Source of the DNA: UBA6197 sp047638075
GTDB taxonomy: Bacteria > Pseudomonadota > Alphaproteobacteria > Rhodobacterales > Rhodobacteraceae
Direction: 5' to 3'
Assembly (NCBI RefSeq): GCF_047638075.1
Contig: NZ_JBLJBV010000082.1
Span: 1-64,000 of the forward strand
Length of the DNA: 64,000 nucleotides
The translations under genes were made by a program, and so were the position numbers. Below, one piece after another: positions 1-6,879 of this stretch. The notes beneath the pieces were generated by a model. The model did no database searches and was not told the DNA's origin. It saw only the letters and a program-made list of their open reading frames with translations. Numbering within the stretch: the stretch's first letter is position 1; each line of letters opens with the position of its first letter.

Positions 1-119
1 TCAGGGGCAAACCAAAGGGCCCCGAGAAAGACCGAATACATAGGAGCAGGGTTTGCGGCACATCAACAAATCACTTGCAGGGGAAGGCAGTTCATACATG
101 CCCCCCGGTCGTCCCCCGG

Positions 120-397
120 TCATAACGAGAGTCCTTGAGGTTGATAGTCGTCGGTTTCGGGTGTGGCAAGCGCGCCGGCGCGGTGCCCTCAAATAGCTCA
201 AGCGCCCGGCGCGCTTCTGCGGGGGGCTTGTTGCCGAGCGAGGAGTGCGGCCTGACGTTGTTGTAATCGTAGCGCCACAGCGCCAGCATTTGACGGAAGT
301 CAGCGAAGGTGTCGAATTTCTCCTCGTTCAGGCACTCATCCCGCAGGCTGCCGTTGAAGCTTTCAATGTATCCGTTCTGCTGCGGTTGCCGTTGCAT
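120..397 (-). pseudogene. IS3-family transposase (OrfB) C-terminal remnant
   Basis: Reading leftward, this piece encodes the end of an IS3-type integrase-core transposase: NGYIESFNGSLRDECLN, the catalytic-glutamate region, followed by RPHSSLGNKPPAEARRALE. The N-terminal two thirds, including the first two catalytic aspartates, are absent. Just after GTAPA the reading frame is shifted by one base relative to the homologous copy near 13.71-13.86 kb. The open frame therefore runs to a stop near position 92, while the original stop aligns at 120-122. It abuts a primase fragment on the other strand at about 400, so this is a truncated insertion or recombination scar. It cannot be active. Confidence 0.8.
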
Positions 398-411
398 GGA
401 CGCATGACGGT

Positions 412-528
412 ATGACGGTATCGGCATCAGAGTTGGATGCAGACGAAAACCTCTTGGGCGTAGATAACGGCGTGCTCGATCTGCGCAAGCGCAAGCTGCT
501 GAAATTCTGCCCGGATGCCCAACGGTAA
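412..528 (+). pseudogene. Fragment of a P4/D5-type phage primase-helicase
   Basis: A 38-residue open frame contains the motif ELDADENLLGVDNGVLDLR. This is typical of the start of the D5_N region in P4-family phage/plasmid primases, where the family sequence is close to 'D..LLG..NGV.DLRTG'. Nothing upstream or downstream continues the protein: the upstream side is IS3 sequence and the frame stops at 526-528. It is best read as debris of an earlier replication gene from another phage or satellite, cut by the IS3 remnant. It differs from the intact primase-helicase at 4.4-6.0 kb. Confidence 0.6.
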
Positions 529-614
529 ATTCAGGCCGCGAGTACAGCGGAATTGCGGAAGCAAGCGTGAGATCAGTGCAATCGTGAACCAAACAGGCCG
601 CCCCACTTTCGACT

Positions 615-752
615 GGGGCGGCTACACCCTGTGTATAGTTCTGCTGAGTTTGCTGAGTTTCGAAGCAAATGCCGGTTCTTTTCCTATAAGCGCTTCATAA
701 TGGGAGTTTGCGGAAAACGGACCAAAACTCAGCAGAACTATACAGCCGCCCC
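615..752. repeat. Long inverted repeat (19-bp perfect arms)
   Basis: The arm at 633-651 (GTATAGTTCTGCTGAGTTT) is the exact reverse complement of 725-743. A further nine-base block, GGGGCGGCT at 615-623, pairs with 744-752 after a nine-base insertion on the left side. The 73-bp interior is AT-richer and contains the short direct repeat GCTGAGTTT and a possible -10-like CATAAT. It lies directly upstream of the small gene at 796. It could be a MITE-like element or a regulatory dyad; the sequence alone does not decide. Confidence 0.7.
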
Positions 753-795
753 CCCGGTCGGACGGAAACGAAACACAGTTGTAGGAAAGCGAGAC

Positions 796-1149
796 ATGGA
801 AAAGATGACTCTGACGTTCGTGCCTGCCAAGAACAGCGTATATATTGGGTTTGATGGCCCTACGATGCTCGCCCTCGTTGTGCCCTATGATCCAGAAGGC
901 ATTTGCGGACCAACCAACTGGCAATGGACCCCTTACAGCGGTCGGTCTCCGCATGAGCGCCAGAGTTGGGCCTTTCCAAACAAGAATGGACGTTCGCAGC
1001 GTGAACGCAGTGCGCAGGACGCAATCCGCCGCGCGGCCCAGTACATCGGCCACGGGTTCGCTCGCCCATTGGACCTTTGTTCCGACGACTGCCCCGATTG
1101 CCCGGCTATTGTCATGGTTGACGGGGATCCTGCCACCGGAGGAAGTTGA
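796..1149 (+). CDS. Hypothetical protein, 117 aa
   Basis: The reading frame starts at ATG 796, with AGGAAA seven bases upstream as a ribosome binding site, and ends at TGA 1147-1149. The product is soluble, with no signal peptide or membrane segment. It is rich in Trp and Arg in the middle (NWQWTPYSGRSPHERQSW) and has a cysteine cluster near the C-terminus (LCSDDCPDC) that could bind metal. I do not recognise the family. It lies between an inverted repeat and another small open frame, in DNA with IS remnants on the left, so it is probably accessory. Longer in-frame upstream starts would run through the inverted repeat and lack a binding site. Confidence 0.55.
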   Translation: MEKMTLTFVPAKNSVYIGFDGPTMLALVVPYDPEGICGPTNWQWTPYSGRSPHERQSWAFPNKNGRSQRERSAQDAIRRAAQYIGHGFARPLDLCSDDCPDCPAIVMVDGDPATGGS

Positions 1150-1188
1150 CAGTGAAACAATACATCGACTATCTGCGGGCTGGACGAC

Positions 1189-1482
1189 GTGCCGCCCGAC
1201 CTGTCGTTGGCTGTCGCTGCGGGCTGTCTGCCCTTGCTGGTAGCCCATGACGTGCCCGCAGCGCCGCTTGTGGCACCGCAGGCGCAGTCCAAGCTAGACG
1301 AACGGGCCGCGCATATCGTTTGGCTGTCAGGGGCCGCGCTGTCTGACCCGCTGCGGGGCTTCCCGGCCTGTCAGGTGGTTCGGGTCGCCCAAGGGCAAAC
1401 TCTGCGCCAAGCGGCTGTTGCTGCGGGCGTTGACCCCGACGCCGACCGCTTGATTGTGGGCATCCCCGAAGCCTGTTTCTGA
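1189..1482 (+). CDS. Hypothetical protein, 97 aa
   Basis: The frame is open from about 1156, and the first conventional start is GTG 1189. The start is therefore uncertain and no good ribosome binding site is visible. The product is Ala/Val/Pro-rich, without a recognisable domain, and has a single long-hydrophobic stretch at the N-terminus that is too short and broken to be called a membrane segment. A rho-independent terminator follows at 1509-1541, which supports a real transcription unit shared with the gene at 796. The first codons after the upstream stop, in another frame from GTG 1152, look equally gene-like, so a frameshifted start is possible. Confidence 0.4.
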   Translation: MPPDLSLAVAAGCLPLLVAHDVPAAPLVAPQAQSKLDERAAHIVWLSGAALSDPLRGFPACQVVRVAQGQTLRQAAVAAGVDPDADRLIVGIPEACF

Positions 1483-1508
1483 AATCCAAGGGCCAACTTG
1501 GACCGACT

Positions 1509-1541
1509 GCCCCGGTTGCTGCGAAGCGCCGGGGCTTTTTT
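1509..1541 (+). terminator. Rho-independent terminator
   Basis: Stem GCCCCGG (1509-1515) pairs with CCGGGGC (1529-1535) and is followed by a run of six T. It sits 27 bases after the stop of the 1189 frame, and the converging operon on the other strand ends at the same point. Confidence 0.8.
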
Positions 1542-1827
1542 ATGCGATTACCAACGAAATCAGGCGAAACGCTATCGGAACGATTTGCAGCGCGGTTCCG
1601 CCTGCAATGAGCAACAGGCCGCGACGTGCCCCGCGCGAAGATGCAAGCAAGTTCTGCACCATGGGCAATTCAACATTTTTTTCTTCTTCTTCGTCAGCCC
1701 AACGCGAAATCCCGACATTGATTGCATCGGCTTCCTTCAAAATGACCGCGCGGGCGGTTATCCACGCCCCGCCTAATGTGATTACCAAGCCTAAGCCCGT
1801 AAGAATATCCGAAATAACGTCATTCAT
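1540..1827 (-). CDS. Small two-helix membrane protein, 95 aa
   Basis: The product has two hydrophobic segments, about residues 8-29 (ILTGLGLVITLGGAWITARA) and 70-95 (LLLIAGGTALQIVPIAFRLI), joined by an acidic stretch WADEEEEKN and a basic RGARRG patch. This fits a small inner-membrane protein with both ends near the same face. It resembles small membrane proteins of phages and plasmids, but I cannot name a family. Its ATG overlaps the stop of the preceding gene by four bases (ATGA), a sign of translational coupling. It is the last gene of a three-gene minus-strand operon and converges on the terminator at 1509-1541. Confidence 0.65.
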   Translation of the reverse strand: MNDVISDILTGLGLVITLGGAWITARAVILKEADAINVGISRWADEEEEKNVELPMVQNLLASSRGARRGLLLIAGGTALQIVPIAFRLISLVIA

Positions 1828-2081
1828 TGTTGCCGTCCGGGTTGATCGGTTTCAAGTCGAATGCGCCAAAACTTACCCGCCCGTTCGTAAACGGCTTCGG
1901 GAGTAAGCTTGTTGAAAATCTTCAACACGCCTTTGCCGACGCATAGGTTCGAAGACTTGTCGAAATACGCAAAGGTTTCATCGTTAAGTTGGAACAGGTG
2001 ACTTGCGGCGGCTTCCTGATAGAGAAAACCCGCCGCTTCGTATTCTGCCAACATCCAACGGGCCGCTTCGTCTTCGGTCAT
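1824..2081 (-). CDS. Hypothetical protein, 85 aa
   Basis: The chosen start, ATG at 2081-2079, overlaps the TAA of the DUF2158 gene by one base. A longer frame reaching 2165 would overlap that gene by 85 bases and is less likely. The N-terminus, MTEDEAARWMLAEYEAAGFL, is helical and acidic, and is followed by a segment with YFDKSSNLCVGKGVLKIFNKL and a basic C-terminus. No family is recognised. The tight overlaps on both sides place it in one operon with the DUF2158 protein and the small membrane protein, and the three probably act together. Confidence 0.6.
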   Translation of the reverse strand: MTEDEAARWMLAEYEAAGFLYQEAAASHLFQLNDETFAYFDKSSNLCVGKGVLKIFNKLTPEAVYERAGKFWRIRLETDQPGRQQ

Positions 2082-2269
2082 TACGTTGACGGTGCTACAT
2101 ATGGTTTGAGTGTATGTTCTTCGAAATAGCCATGTTCTTTCGAAGCGCCTTTGAACCACTGGCAAGTATAGCGAGCGCCCGCAGTTCTTCTTTCTACCTC
2201 TGAAATTGTCATCGCAGGGCCGCCGGATTTAAGTTGCACAATGTCGCCGGGATTGAATATCGCTGCCAT
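2081..2269 (-). CDS. DUF2158 family protein (YodC-like), 62 aa
   Basis: The sequence shows the DUF2158 signature: FNPGDIVQLKSGGPAMTISE at the N-terminus, then YTCQWFKG and GYFEEHTLKPY. The family is a small beta-rich protein common in proteobacteria, prophages and plasmids, with no established function. The length is typical. It is the first gene of the minus-strand operon, so the promoter must lie in 2270-2478. That stretch is AT-rich and holds no other gene or recognisable element on either strand. Confidence 0.85.
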   Translation of the reverse strand: MAAIFNPGDIVQLKSGGPAMTISEVERRTAGARYTCQWFKGASKEHGYFEEHTLKPYVAPST

Positions 2270-2478
2270 AATGTTGTTCCATTCCAGAATGTTGTTACGT
2301 CGCGATTGTGAGCAAACTTCGCCGAAGCTTCAAGCGAAAGGTTCACGTTTTCGCGATCATCCGGGCGGGAAAGCTTGTGGGCACCCTGAAACTACCGCGC
2401 GAATACTGTCACTAGATTGGCAATAGAAATCCAAGGTCGTAAATTTTTGCAGTAAAAACAATAACTTAAAGGAGATTG

Positions 2479-2493
2479 TGGCGGAGAGACAGG
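2479..2493. repeat. attL core of the satellite
   Basis: TGGCGGAGAGACAGG here is identical over 15 bases to 13292-13306, the encoded CCA end and T-arm side of tRNA-Ser. The match ends at both sides (G versus T on the left, C versus G on the right). Its position 155 bp before the integrase fits an attachment core produced by a tRNA-targeting tyrosine recombinase. Confidence 0.8.
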
Positions 2494-2509
2494 CGGCCTT
2501 TCTGTTAAA

Positions 2510-2522
2510 TAGTGTTACACTA
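2510..2522. promoter_or_regulatory. Dyad in the integrase upstream region
   Basis: TAGTGTTACACTA is a perfect dyad around a central T and is followed at once by an AT-rich stretch with GATAAT (2524-2529), a possible -10 box. It may be an operator over an integrase promoter. No good -35 box is seen, so this is weak. Confidence 0.3.
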
Positions 2523-2613
2523 TGATAATAAAATACGATAGAAAATTCAATCGCTTGTGGCGCTGATTTGTCGCTTTGCCTATCATCGTGTATCATTACC
2601 TAGCCTGATTTTA

Positions 2614-2646
2614 GGCGGGTTGTATGGCGGGTTGATAGGTGGGTTG
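2614..2646. repeat. Three 12-bp-spaced repeats, putative integrase arm sites
   Basis: GGCGGGTTG occurs at 2614-2622 and 2626-2634, and GGTGGGTTG at 2638-2646. The period is exactly 12 bp, ending three bases before the integrase start codon. The same nonamer with the same 12-bp period recurs near the other end of the element (13222-13242). Matching short direct repeats beside both attachment cores are what integrase arm-type sites look like. Binding here would also let the integrase repress its own translation start region. Confidence 0.55.
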
Positions 2647-2648
2647 TA

Positions 2649-3902
2649 ATGCCAAAAAGAGCAATTGAAATGCGCCCTGCGCAAATTCAAAATTTAAAAC
2701 CAAAGCATAATAATAGGCCAACGGTTTATTGTGTTGGCGGGATAACGGGATTGAATATTCAAGTTCAGCCAAGTGGTAATAAATCTTGGCTTATGCGAAT
2801 TAGGATTGGTGACAAGCGTCGCGAGATCGGGCTTGGCGCATACCCTGACACGGGGCTGGCAGCGGCACGCGAGAAGGCAAGGGAATTGCGGGACAAGGTG
2901 GCAAACGGAGATGACCCTGTAGCTGAGAAGCGGGCAGCGAAGGCTGCGGTGGTGGTCGAGCAAGCCCAGTCGATCACGTTCAACGAGGCGGCAAAGCGTT
3001 TCTTGCTGTGGAAGTCAGCGGAGTTCTCGAATGCCAAGCACGCGGAACAATGGCGCGCGACACTCGCCACCTATGCAAGCCCGGTGCTGGGCAACATGCA
3101 GGTGCGTGACATAGGCGTGCGAGACGTGCAGCGAGCGCTTGAGCCGATTTGGCTAACCAAGACCGAGACTGCCAGCAGGTTGCGGGGAAGGATTGAAGCT
3201 GTGCTAGCGTGGGCAACGGTCGGAGGCTATCGTTCCGGTGATAACCCTGCGCGATGGGCTGGGAATCTTGATGCCGTAATGCCGAAGCCCGGTAAGATTG
3301 CAAGAGGCGACAATCAGCCAGCCGTAACTCTGGATGACATGCCAGCGTGGTTCGCGGCTCTGCAGAAACGTGAAGGGTTGGCGGCGCGGGCACTTGAGTT
3401 TCTAACGCTATGTGCAAGCCGGTCGGGCGAAGTCAGAGGAATGCTCTGGGATGAGGTGGACCTAACTGCGGGCCTGTGGACTATCCCTGCGGCACGGATG
3501 AAGGCAGGGCGGGAGCATAGGGTTCCCCTGTCAGATGCTGCTCTGAAACTACTGAATGGCTTGGAGCGGCGCGATGATAGCCCGTATGTGTTCCCCGCTG
3601 TCCGTGGTGGGATGCTGTCTGACATGACCCTTTCCGCAGTCATGCGGCGTATGAACGATGCAGAGCCGGGGCGATGGCTTGACCGGGTTAGCAAGCGTCC
3701 CGCCGTGCCGCACGGTCTGCGCTCTACGTTTAGGGACTGGGCAGCGGAAAAGACTGCATTTCCTAGGGATATGGCAGAGATAGCCTTAGCGCACAGCGTA
3801 GGTTCTGCCGTGGAGTTGGCCTACCGTCGGGGTGATCAGTTGGAGAAGAGGCGCGAAATGATGGCAAATTGGCAACACTTTTGCCTGTCAAGCGAAAAAT
3901 GA
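2649..3902 (+). CDS. int: Tyrosine integrase, P4/DUF4102 type, 417 aa
   Basis: Site-specific recombinase that inserts and excises the element at the tRNA-Ser gene. The N-terminal domain (about residues 8-100) has the DUF4102 arm-binding pattern: ITGLNIQVQPSGNKSWLMR, then IGLGAYPDTGLAAAREKA. A SAM-like core-binding domain follows at about 110-210. The catalytic domain holds every expected residue: Arg258 (SRSGE), Lys285 (RMKAGREHRVPLS), His355 and Arg358 (PHGLRSTFRDW), His382 (ALAHS) and the nucleophile Tyr392 (AYRRGD). The length is usual for the family. The ATG is preceded by three 12-bp-spaced repeats rather than a clear ribosome binding site. The gene lies at the attL end, pointing into the element. 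Confidence 0.95.
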   Translation: MPKRAIEMRPAQIQNLKPKHNNRPTVYCVGGITGLNIQVQPSGNKSWLMRIRIGDKRREIGLGAYPDTGLAAAREKARELRDKVANGDDPVAEKRAAKAAVVVEQAQSITFNEAAKRFLLWKSAEFSNAKHAEQWRATLATYASPVLGNMQVRDIGVRDVQRALEPIWLTKTETASRLRGRIEAVLAWATVGGYRSGDNPARWAGNLDAVMPKPGKIARGDNQPAVTLDDMPAWFAALQKREGLAARALEFLTLCASRSGEVRGMLWDEVDLTAGLWTIPAARMKAGREHRVPLSDAALKLLNGLERRDDSPYVFPAVRGGMLSDMTLSAVMRRMNDAEPGRWLDRVSKRPAVPHGLRSTFRDWAAEKTAFPRDMAEIALAHSVGSAVELAYRRGDQLEKRREMMANWQHFCLSSEK

Positions 3903-3913
3903 TAGTCGGTAAC

Positions 3914-3942
3914 TTGATTTTTTACTTGACATCATATATTAT
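3914..3942 (+). promoter_or_regulatory. Candidate promoter for the AlpA-like gene
   Basis: TTGATT (3914-3919) and TATTAT (3937-3942) are separated by 17 bp in an AT-rich gap. A second -35-like TTGACA lies at 3926-3931. The arrangement would drive the regulator at 3996 independently of the integrase. Confidence 0.4.
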
Positions 3943-3995
3943 CAACTCTGAACGGCGGAAATCATTCCGAATCATTCAAAACATGAGGATCAAAC

Positions 3996-4193
3996 ATGGA
4001 ACTAGACACGACCAAACTGATGCCGACCAAGGACGTTCGAGCAACGCTCGGCGGCATTTCTGAGATGACACTTTGGCGTTGGCAGCACGACGATGCAATG
4101 GGCTTTCCTGTGCCCGTGCGCTTCCGAACACGGAAATACTGGAAGGCCGCTGACATTCTTGCATTTGTTGAGCGAAATCAGGTAGCCGCGTGA
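3996..4193 (+). CDS. AlpA-like helix-turn-helix regulator, 65 aa
   Basis: Small DNA-binding protein of the AlpA/excisionase type. It reads LMPTKDVRATLGGISEMTLWRWQHD, a winged helix-turn-helix with the recognition helix in MTLWRWQ, then FPVPVRFRTRKYWKAADILAFVE. In P4-like elements and Gram-negative PICIs, AlpA activates the island's genes and aids excision. The ATG follows a weak GAGG-type site. The next gene begins at its stop codon (TGATG), so the two are coupled. The neighbouring integrase and P4-type primase support the same satellite role. The exact target is not visible. Confidence 0.8.
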   Translation: MELDTTKLMPTKDVRATLGGISEMTLWRWQHDDAMGFPVPVRFRTRKYWKAADILAFVERNQVAA

Positions 4194-4360
4194 TGAACTC
4201 AAATAGCTATTTTGAAGCTCTGATGTCAATCCTTGGAGAAAACAATGAATTGGAAGAAGAACACCGAAACGGCGGAATCACAGAGGCCGATTACAGTGAA
4301 CGATTGGACGATTTAATGCGTCGGATTAAAAATCTCAAATCAGAGAACGTCGCCGAATAA
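4193..4360 (+). CDS. Small acidic hypothetical protein, 55 aa
   Basis: The frame starts at ATG 4193, overlapping the stop of the AlpA-like gene by one base, and ends at TAA 4358-4360. The product reads MNSNSYFEALMSILGENNEL and continues with an acidic middle and a basic C-terminal helix (RLDDLMRRIKNLKSE). It is probably all-helical and may be a coiled coil. No family is recognised. Its place between the AlpA-like gene and the primase is where satellites often carry small regulatory or helper-interfering proteins, but nothing in the sequence proves that. Confidence 0.6.
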   Translation: MNSNSYFEALMSILGENNELEEEHRNGGITEADYSERLDDLMRRIKNLKSENVAE

Positions 4361-4365
4361 GAAAA

Positions 4366-4396
4366 GACCCGGAGCGCCCTCCACGGCTTCCGGGTC
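4366..4396 (+). terminator. Stem-loop after the early genes
   Basis: GACCCGGA (4366-4373) pairs with TCCGGGTC (4389-4396) over eight base pairs with a 15-base loop. No U-run follows, so it could act as a weak terminator or as a structure limiting primase expression: the next open frame starts 13 bases later. Confidence 0.5.
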
Positions 4397-4408
4397 TCTG
4401 CAGTTAAT

Positions 4409-6055
4409 TTGTCTGTCAAGGACGCGAGCAACGAAAGGCTATATCGCTCAATGAATACTATAAAGATTTTTGCCGATTACGCAAATCAGCGGGGAACCTC
4501 TGCGGGGGGCGCTATGGTGCCTTACATGCAGGAAGTCACCAAATTTCATAACAAAGATATTATGATCCGCTGGAAGGATTTAAGTCGAAGCAAGTTGTAT
4601 AACGACACCATTAGTCAGCTTCGCAACTTCAAGCCTCCGATCACGCACGACGCTGTGGCGAAGTGGATGACAACGCTGTTCCCGCATACGCTGAAATCCG
4701 TACCGAATGAAGGATTTCGGATATACCGTGAAGGCGGTGTGGTATGGGAGACTCTTAGCAGGACCGGGGTTCTCCAACTTGTTCGTGAATGCTGCGACTT
4801 CATTCTGAAACACTGCATTCACGACTCTGAACTTCTGGAACAGGCCGAAAAAAAATTCGGTGACGTTCAGTTCATCGAAAAAGTGGAGCGTGCGCTGCAA
4901 ATCCAGCGGCACATCGTCCATGAATCCCATGAATGGGATGCCGCTCCAGAAGATGGTTCCATTCCGTTCGCTTATGATGGCGGTGGCGTTCTCTTTGTGG
5001 AGGCCACTGAAACCCGCGAGCGTGCGGAAGGTGACGGCATTCTTGAGCCAACTGGCGGAACGGTTTGGGAAAGGGAATGGCTTGAGCCGGGGCGGTCGGC
5101 ATGGACAGAGTACTTGACCCAAAAGGCCGGGTGTCAGCGTGCGGGAGATATTGTATACAACGTGCGCGACATTCTGTCACCGTCGCCGCTTTGGAAGAAT
5201 CTACTAAATCACATTACTGGCGATGATGCTGAAAAGATCGCCTTCCTGAAACGCTGGGCGGGCTATTGCGCCACCAATTCAATCAAAGAACACAAGTTCC
5301 TTGTGATATGGGGGCAGTCAGGGACAGGAAAGTCAACGTTTGGCAAGGTTCTTTGTGATGTTCTGGGCGACTACGCGATAATCTACGACCAAAGCAATCT
5401 GATGGTTCGGGATTACGAAAAGCACAACACTTACAACCGCATGTTGAAAGGGAAGCGGTTCGCGTTGGTCGATGAAGTAAAGCCGGACGCGAAGTGGGAC
5501 ACTGCTAAAATCAACAAGCTGGTTGCTGGCGGTGGCATGGAAGGGCAGAAGATGTACAAGGACCCGGAAATGTTCACGCCGGTTGCTAAAGTGATGTTTT
5601 CTTTGAACGGGCTGCCGCAATATGACAGTCCTGTCGGCATTGACAGGCGGCTGATCTTGATGGGTGTTAATCGGAAGGTGGAAAAAGACAACATTGATAA
5701 AGACCTCCCCGCAAAGCTAGTGGAGGAATATCCGCATATCCTCGAATGGATTCTTGAGGGAATGGAGGAATACCTCAACGAAGGTCTGGGTATCCCTGGC
5801 AGTATTTGCCGGGAAACGGATGCATTCCTTGCCACCGGGGATTCTTTCTCGGCATGGTGGACAGCGTGCGTACGGCAGGTTGATGGCGAACGAACGAAGG
5901 TTTCTGTGCTGCGAGAGAGTTACAAAGCATATTGCCACAGCATCGGCGAAAAGCCGAAGGAGACCAGACCTTTCAACACTGAGATTAAAATGAAGGGCAT
6001 CGAACAAACTAGAAACCGCGCTGAATGGCTGGGTGTAACGGTTTGCACGGTCTAA
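4409..6055 (+). CDS. P4-type primase-helicase (D5/SF3 helicase), 548 aa
   Basis: Replication protein of the element. The C-terminal half is an SF3/D5-type helicase: Walker A at residues 302-310 (GQSGTGKST), an acidic Walker B region RFALVDEVK, and sensor-like FSLNGLPQYDSPVGIDRRL. The final part resembles the D5 C-terminal winged helix (SFSAWWTACVRQV). The N-terminal 250 residues lack the zinc-finger and TOPRIM-like motifs of P4 alpha, so primase activity is not evident. The start is uncertain: TTG 4409 opens the frame without a binding site, while ATG 4451 has AAAGG about 12 bases upstream. The gene is followed by 14 copies of GTGCA, the likely origin it acts on. Confidence 0.85.
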   Translation: MSVKDASNERLYRSMNTIKIFADYANQRGTSAGGAMVPYMQEVTKFHNKDIMIRWKDLSRSKLYNDTISQLRNFKPPITHDAVAKWMTTLFPHTLKSVPNEGFRIYREGGVVWETLSRTGVLQLVRECCDFILKHCIHDSELLEQAEKKFGDVQFIEKVERALQIQRHIVHESHEWDAAPEDGSIPFAYDGGGVLFVEATETRERAEGDGILEPTGGTVWEREWLEPGRSAWTEYLTQKAGCQRAGDIVYNVRDILSPSPLWKNLLNHITGDDAEKIAFLKRWAGYCATNSIKEHKFLVIWGQSGTGKSTFGKVLCDVLGDYAIIYDQSNLMVRDYEKHNTYNRMLKGKRFALVDEVKPDAKWDTAKINKLVAGGGMEGQKMYKDPEMFTPVAKVMFSLNGLPQYDSPVGIDRRLILMGVNRKVEKDNIDKDLPAKLVEEYPHILEWILEGMEEYLNEGLGIPGSICRETDAFLATGDSFSAWWTACVRQVDGERTKVSVLRESYKAYCHSIGEKPKETRPFNTEIKMKGIEQTRNRAEWLGVTVCTV

Positions 6056-6335
6056 ACCGTGCAGTTCCGTGCAGTTCCGTGCAGATTATTGCGAGTTTGC
6101 ACGGCAATTTACCTCAATGAAAACAGTTAGTTAGGCCTGTTTTTCGTGCAAAAGTGCAAAAGTGCAAAGGAAAAAAGTTCTATTAAAAATAGTGGATCAA
6201 ACAATGCATAAGTGGATGGTGAAATATATAGAAAAGGAAGGGAAAAGTGCACGTTTGCACGAAATGGCACTTTTCTCATATTTCTCAATGGCTTGTATGC
6301 GTGCAGATGGTCGTGCAGAGCGTGCAGATTTGCAC
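6044..6335. repeat. GTGCA iteron region, putative replication origin
   Basis: In this stretch the pentamer GTGCA or its complement TGCAC occurs 14 times. Three copies are in a 10-bp tandem repeat (CCGTGCAGTT at 6057, 6067, 6077) and three in a run of AAGTGCAAA type (6146-6166). There is a GTGCACGTTTGCAC hairpin at 6247-6260 and a last cluster at 6301-6335. The interspersed DNA is AT-rich. It fills most of the 383-bp gap between the primase/helicase and the next gene. In phage P4 the origin also consists of repeated short sites recognised by the alpha primase. An 81-codon frame at 6162-6407 overlaps it but looks like repeat-encoded noise. Confidence 0.6.
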
Positions 6336-6438
6336 GCTCTGGGGTTCGGCGTGTTACAGGTGCGTAATGCTACACCCCGCCGATTAAACATTCCGCATAC
6401 TTTGTGATAATATAACGCATATTAAAGGAGCATTACCC

Positions 6439-6879
6439 ATGGCCCGTAACGGCAGCACTAAGTCATTCACTAACGCAGTGTCTGATTGGATCGAACAAGC
6501 TGAGAAGGACGCAACGGACATTGCCCGCGCTGCCGCAAAGGAGTTCGTCTCTGAATATCAGGACGCAACGACCAAGGTTAGTGGCAACCTTGCCAATTCA
6601 ACTCATGTTGCTGCGTCGCCTGCTGATCTGCTTAAGGGCGCACCTGATCAGAAGTATTCAGACCCGACCGCTGCGAATATCGCGGTCATTGACGCAATGG
6701 AATTGGGTGATCATGTCTATGTGGCGCAGGTCGCACCCTATGCAGGCAAGTCTGAGTTCGGATATGTCGGATCAGATGGCAAGCCAGTCGCGGGGCACTT
6801 CCAAGGTCTGACCACTGCCGCCAAGTGGAAGGGCATGGTTAAGCGCGTCGCCCAAGTTCGTGGTCGGAAGGTCAAATGA
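6439..6879 (+). CDS. HK97 gp10-like neck / tail-completion protein, 146 aa
   Basis: The product starts with a helical segment (FTNAVSDWIEQAEKDATDIAR) and then KVSGNLANSTHV, VIDAMELGDHVYVAQVAPYA and SEFGYVGSDG, ending with a basic tail. This pattern, a helix, a 'G.L..S' segment, a beta pair with 'Y....E.GY' and a closing helix, is that of HK97 gp10-like neck proteins that join head and tail. It is preceded by a strong ribosome binding site (AAAGGAG, 6424-6430) and begins the late, packaging half of the element. A head-tail interface protein is what a tail-borrowing satellite would need. Family assignment is by pattern only. Confidence 0.5.
   Translation: MARNGSTKSFTNAVSDWIEQAEKDATDIARAAAKEFVSEYQDATTKVSGNLANSTHVAASPADLLKGAPDQKYSDPTAANIAVIDAMELGDHVYVAQVAPYAGKSEFGYVGSDGKPVAGHFQGLTTAAKWKGMVKRVAQVRGRKVK

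Noticed and set aside
6162..6407. An 81-codon plus-strand frame in the iteron region
   Set aside because: No ribosome binding site, composition follows the GTGCA repeats, no conserved motif; better read as non-coding origin DNA.
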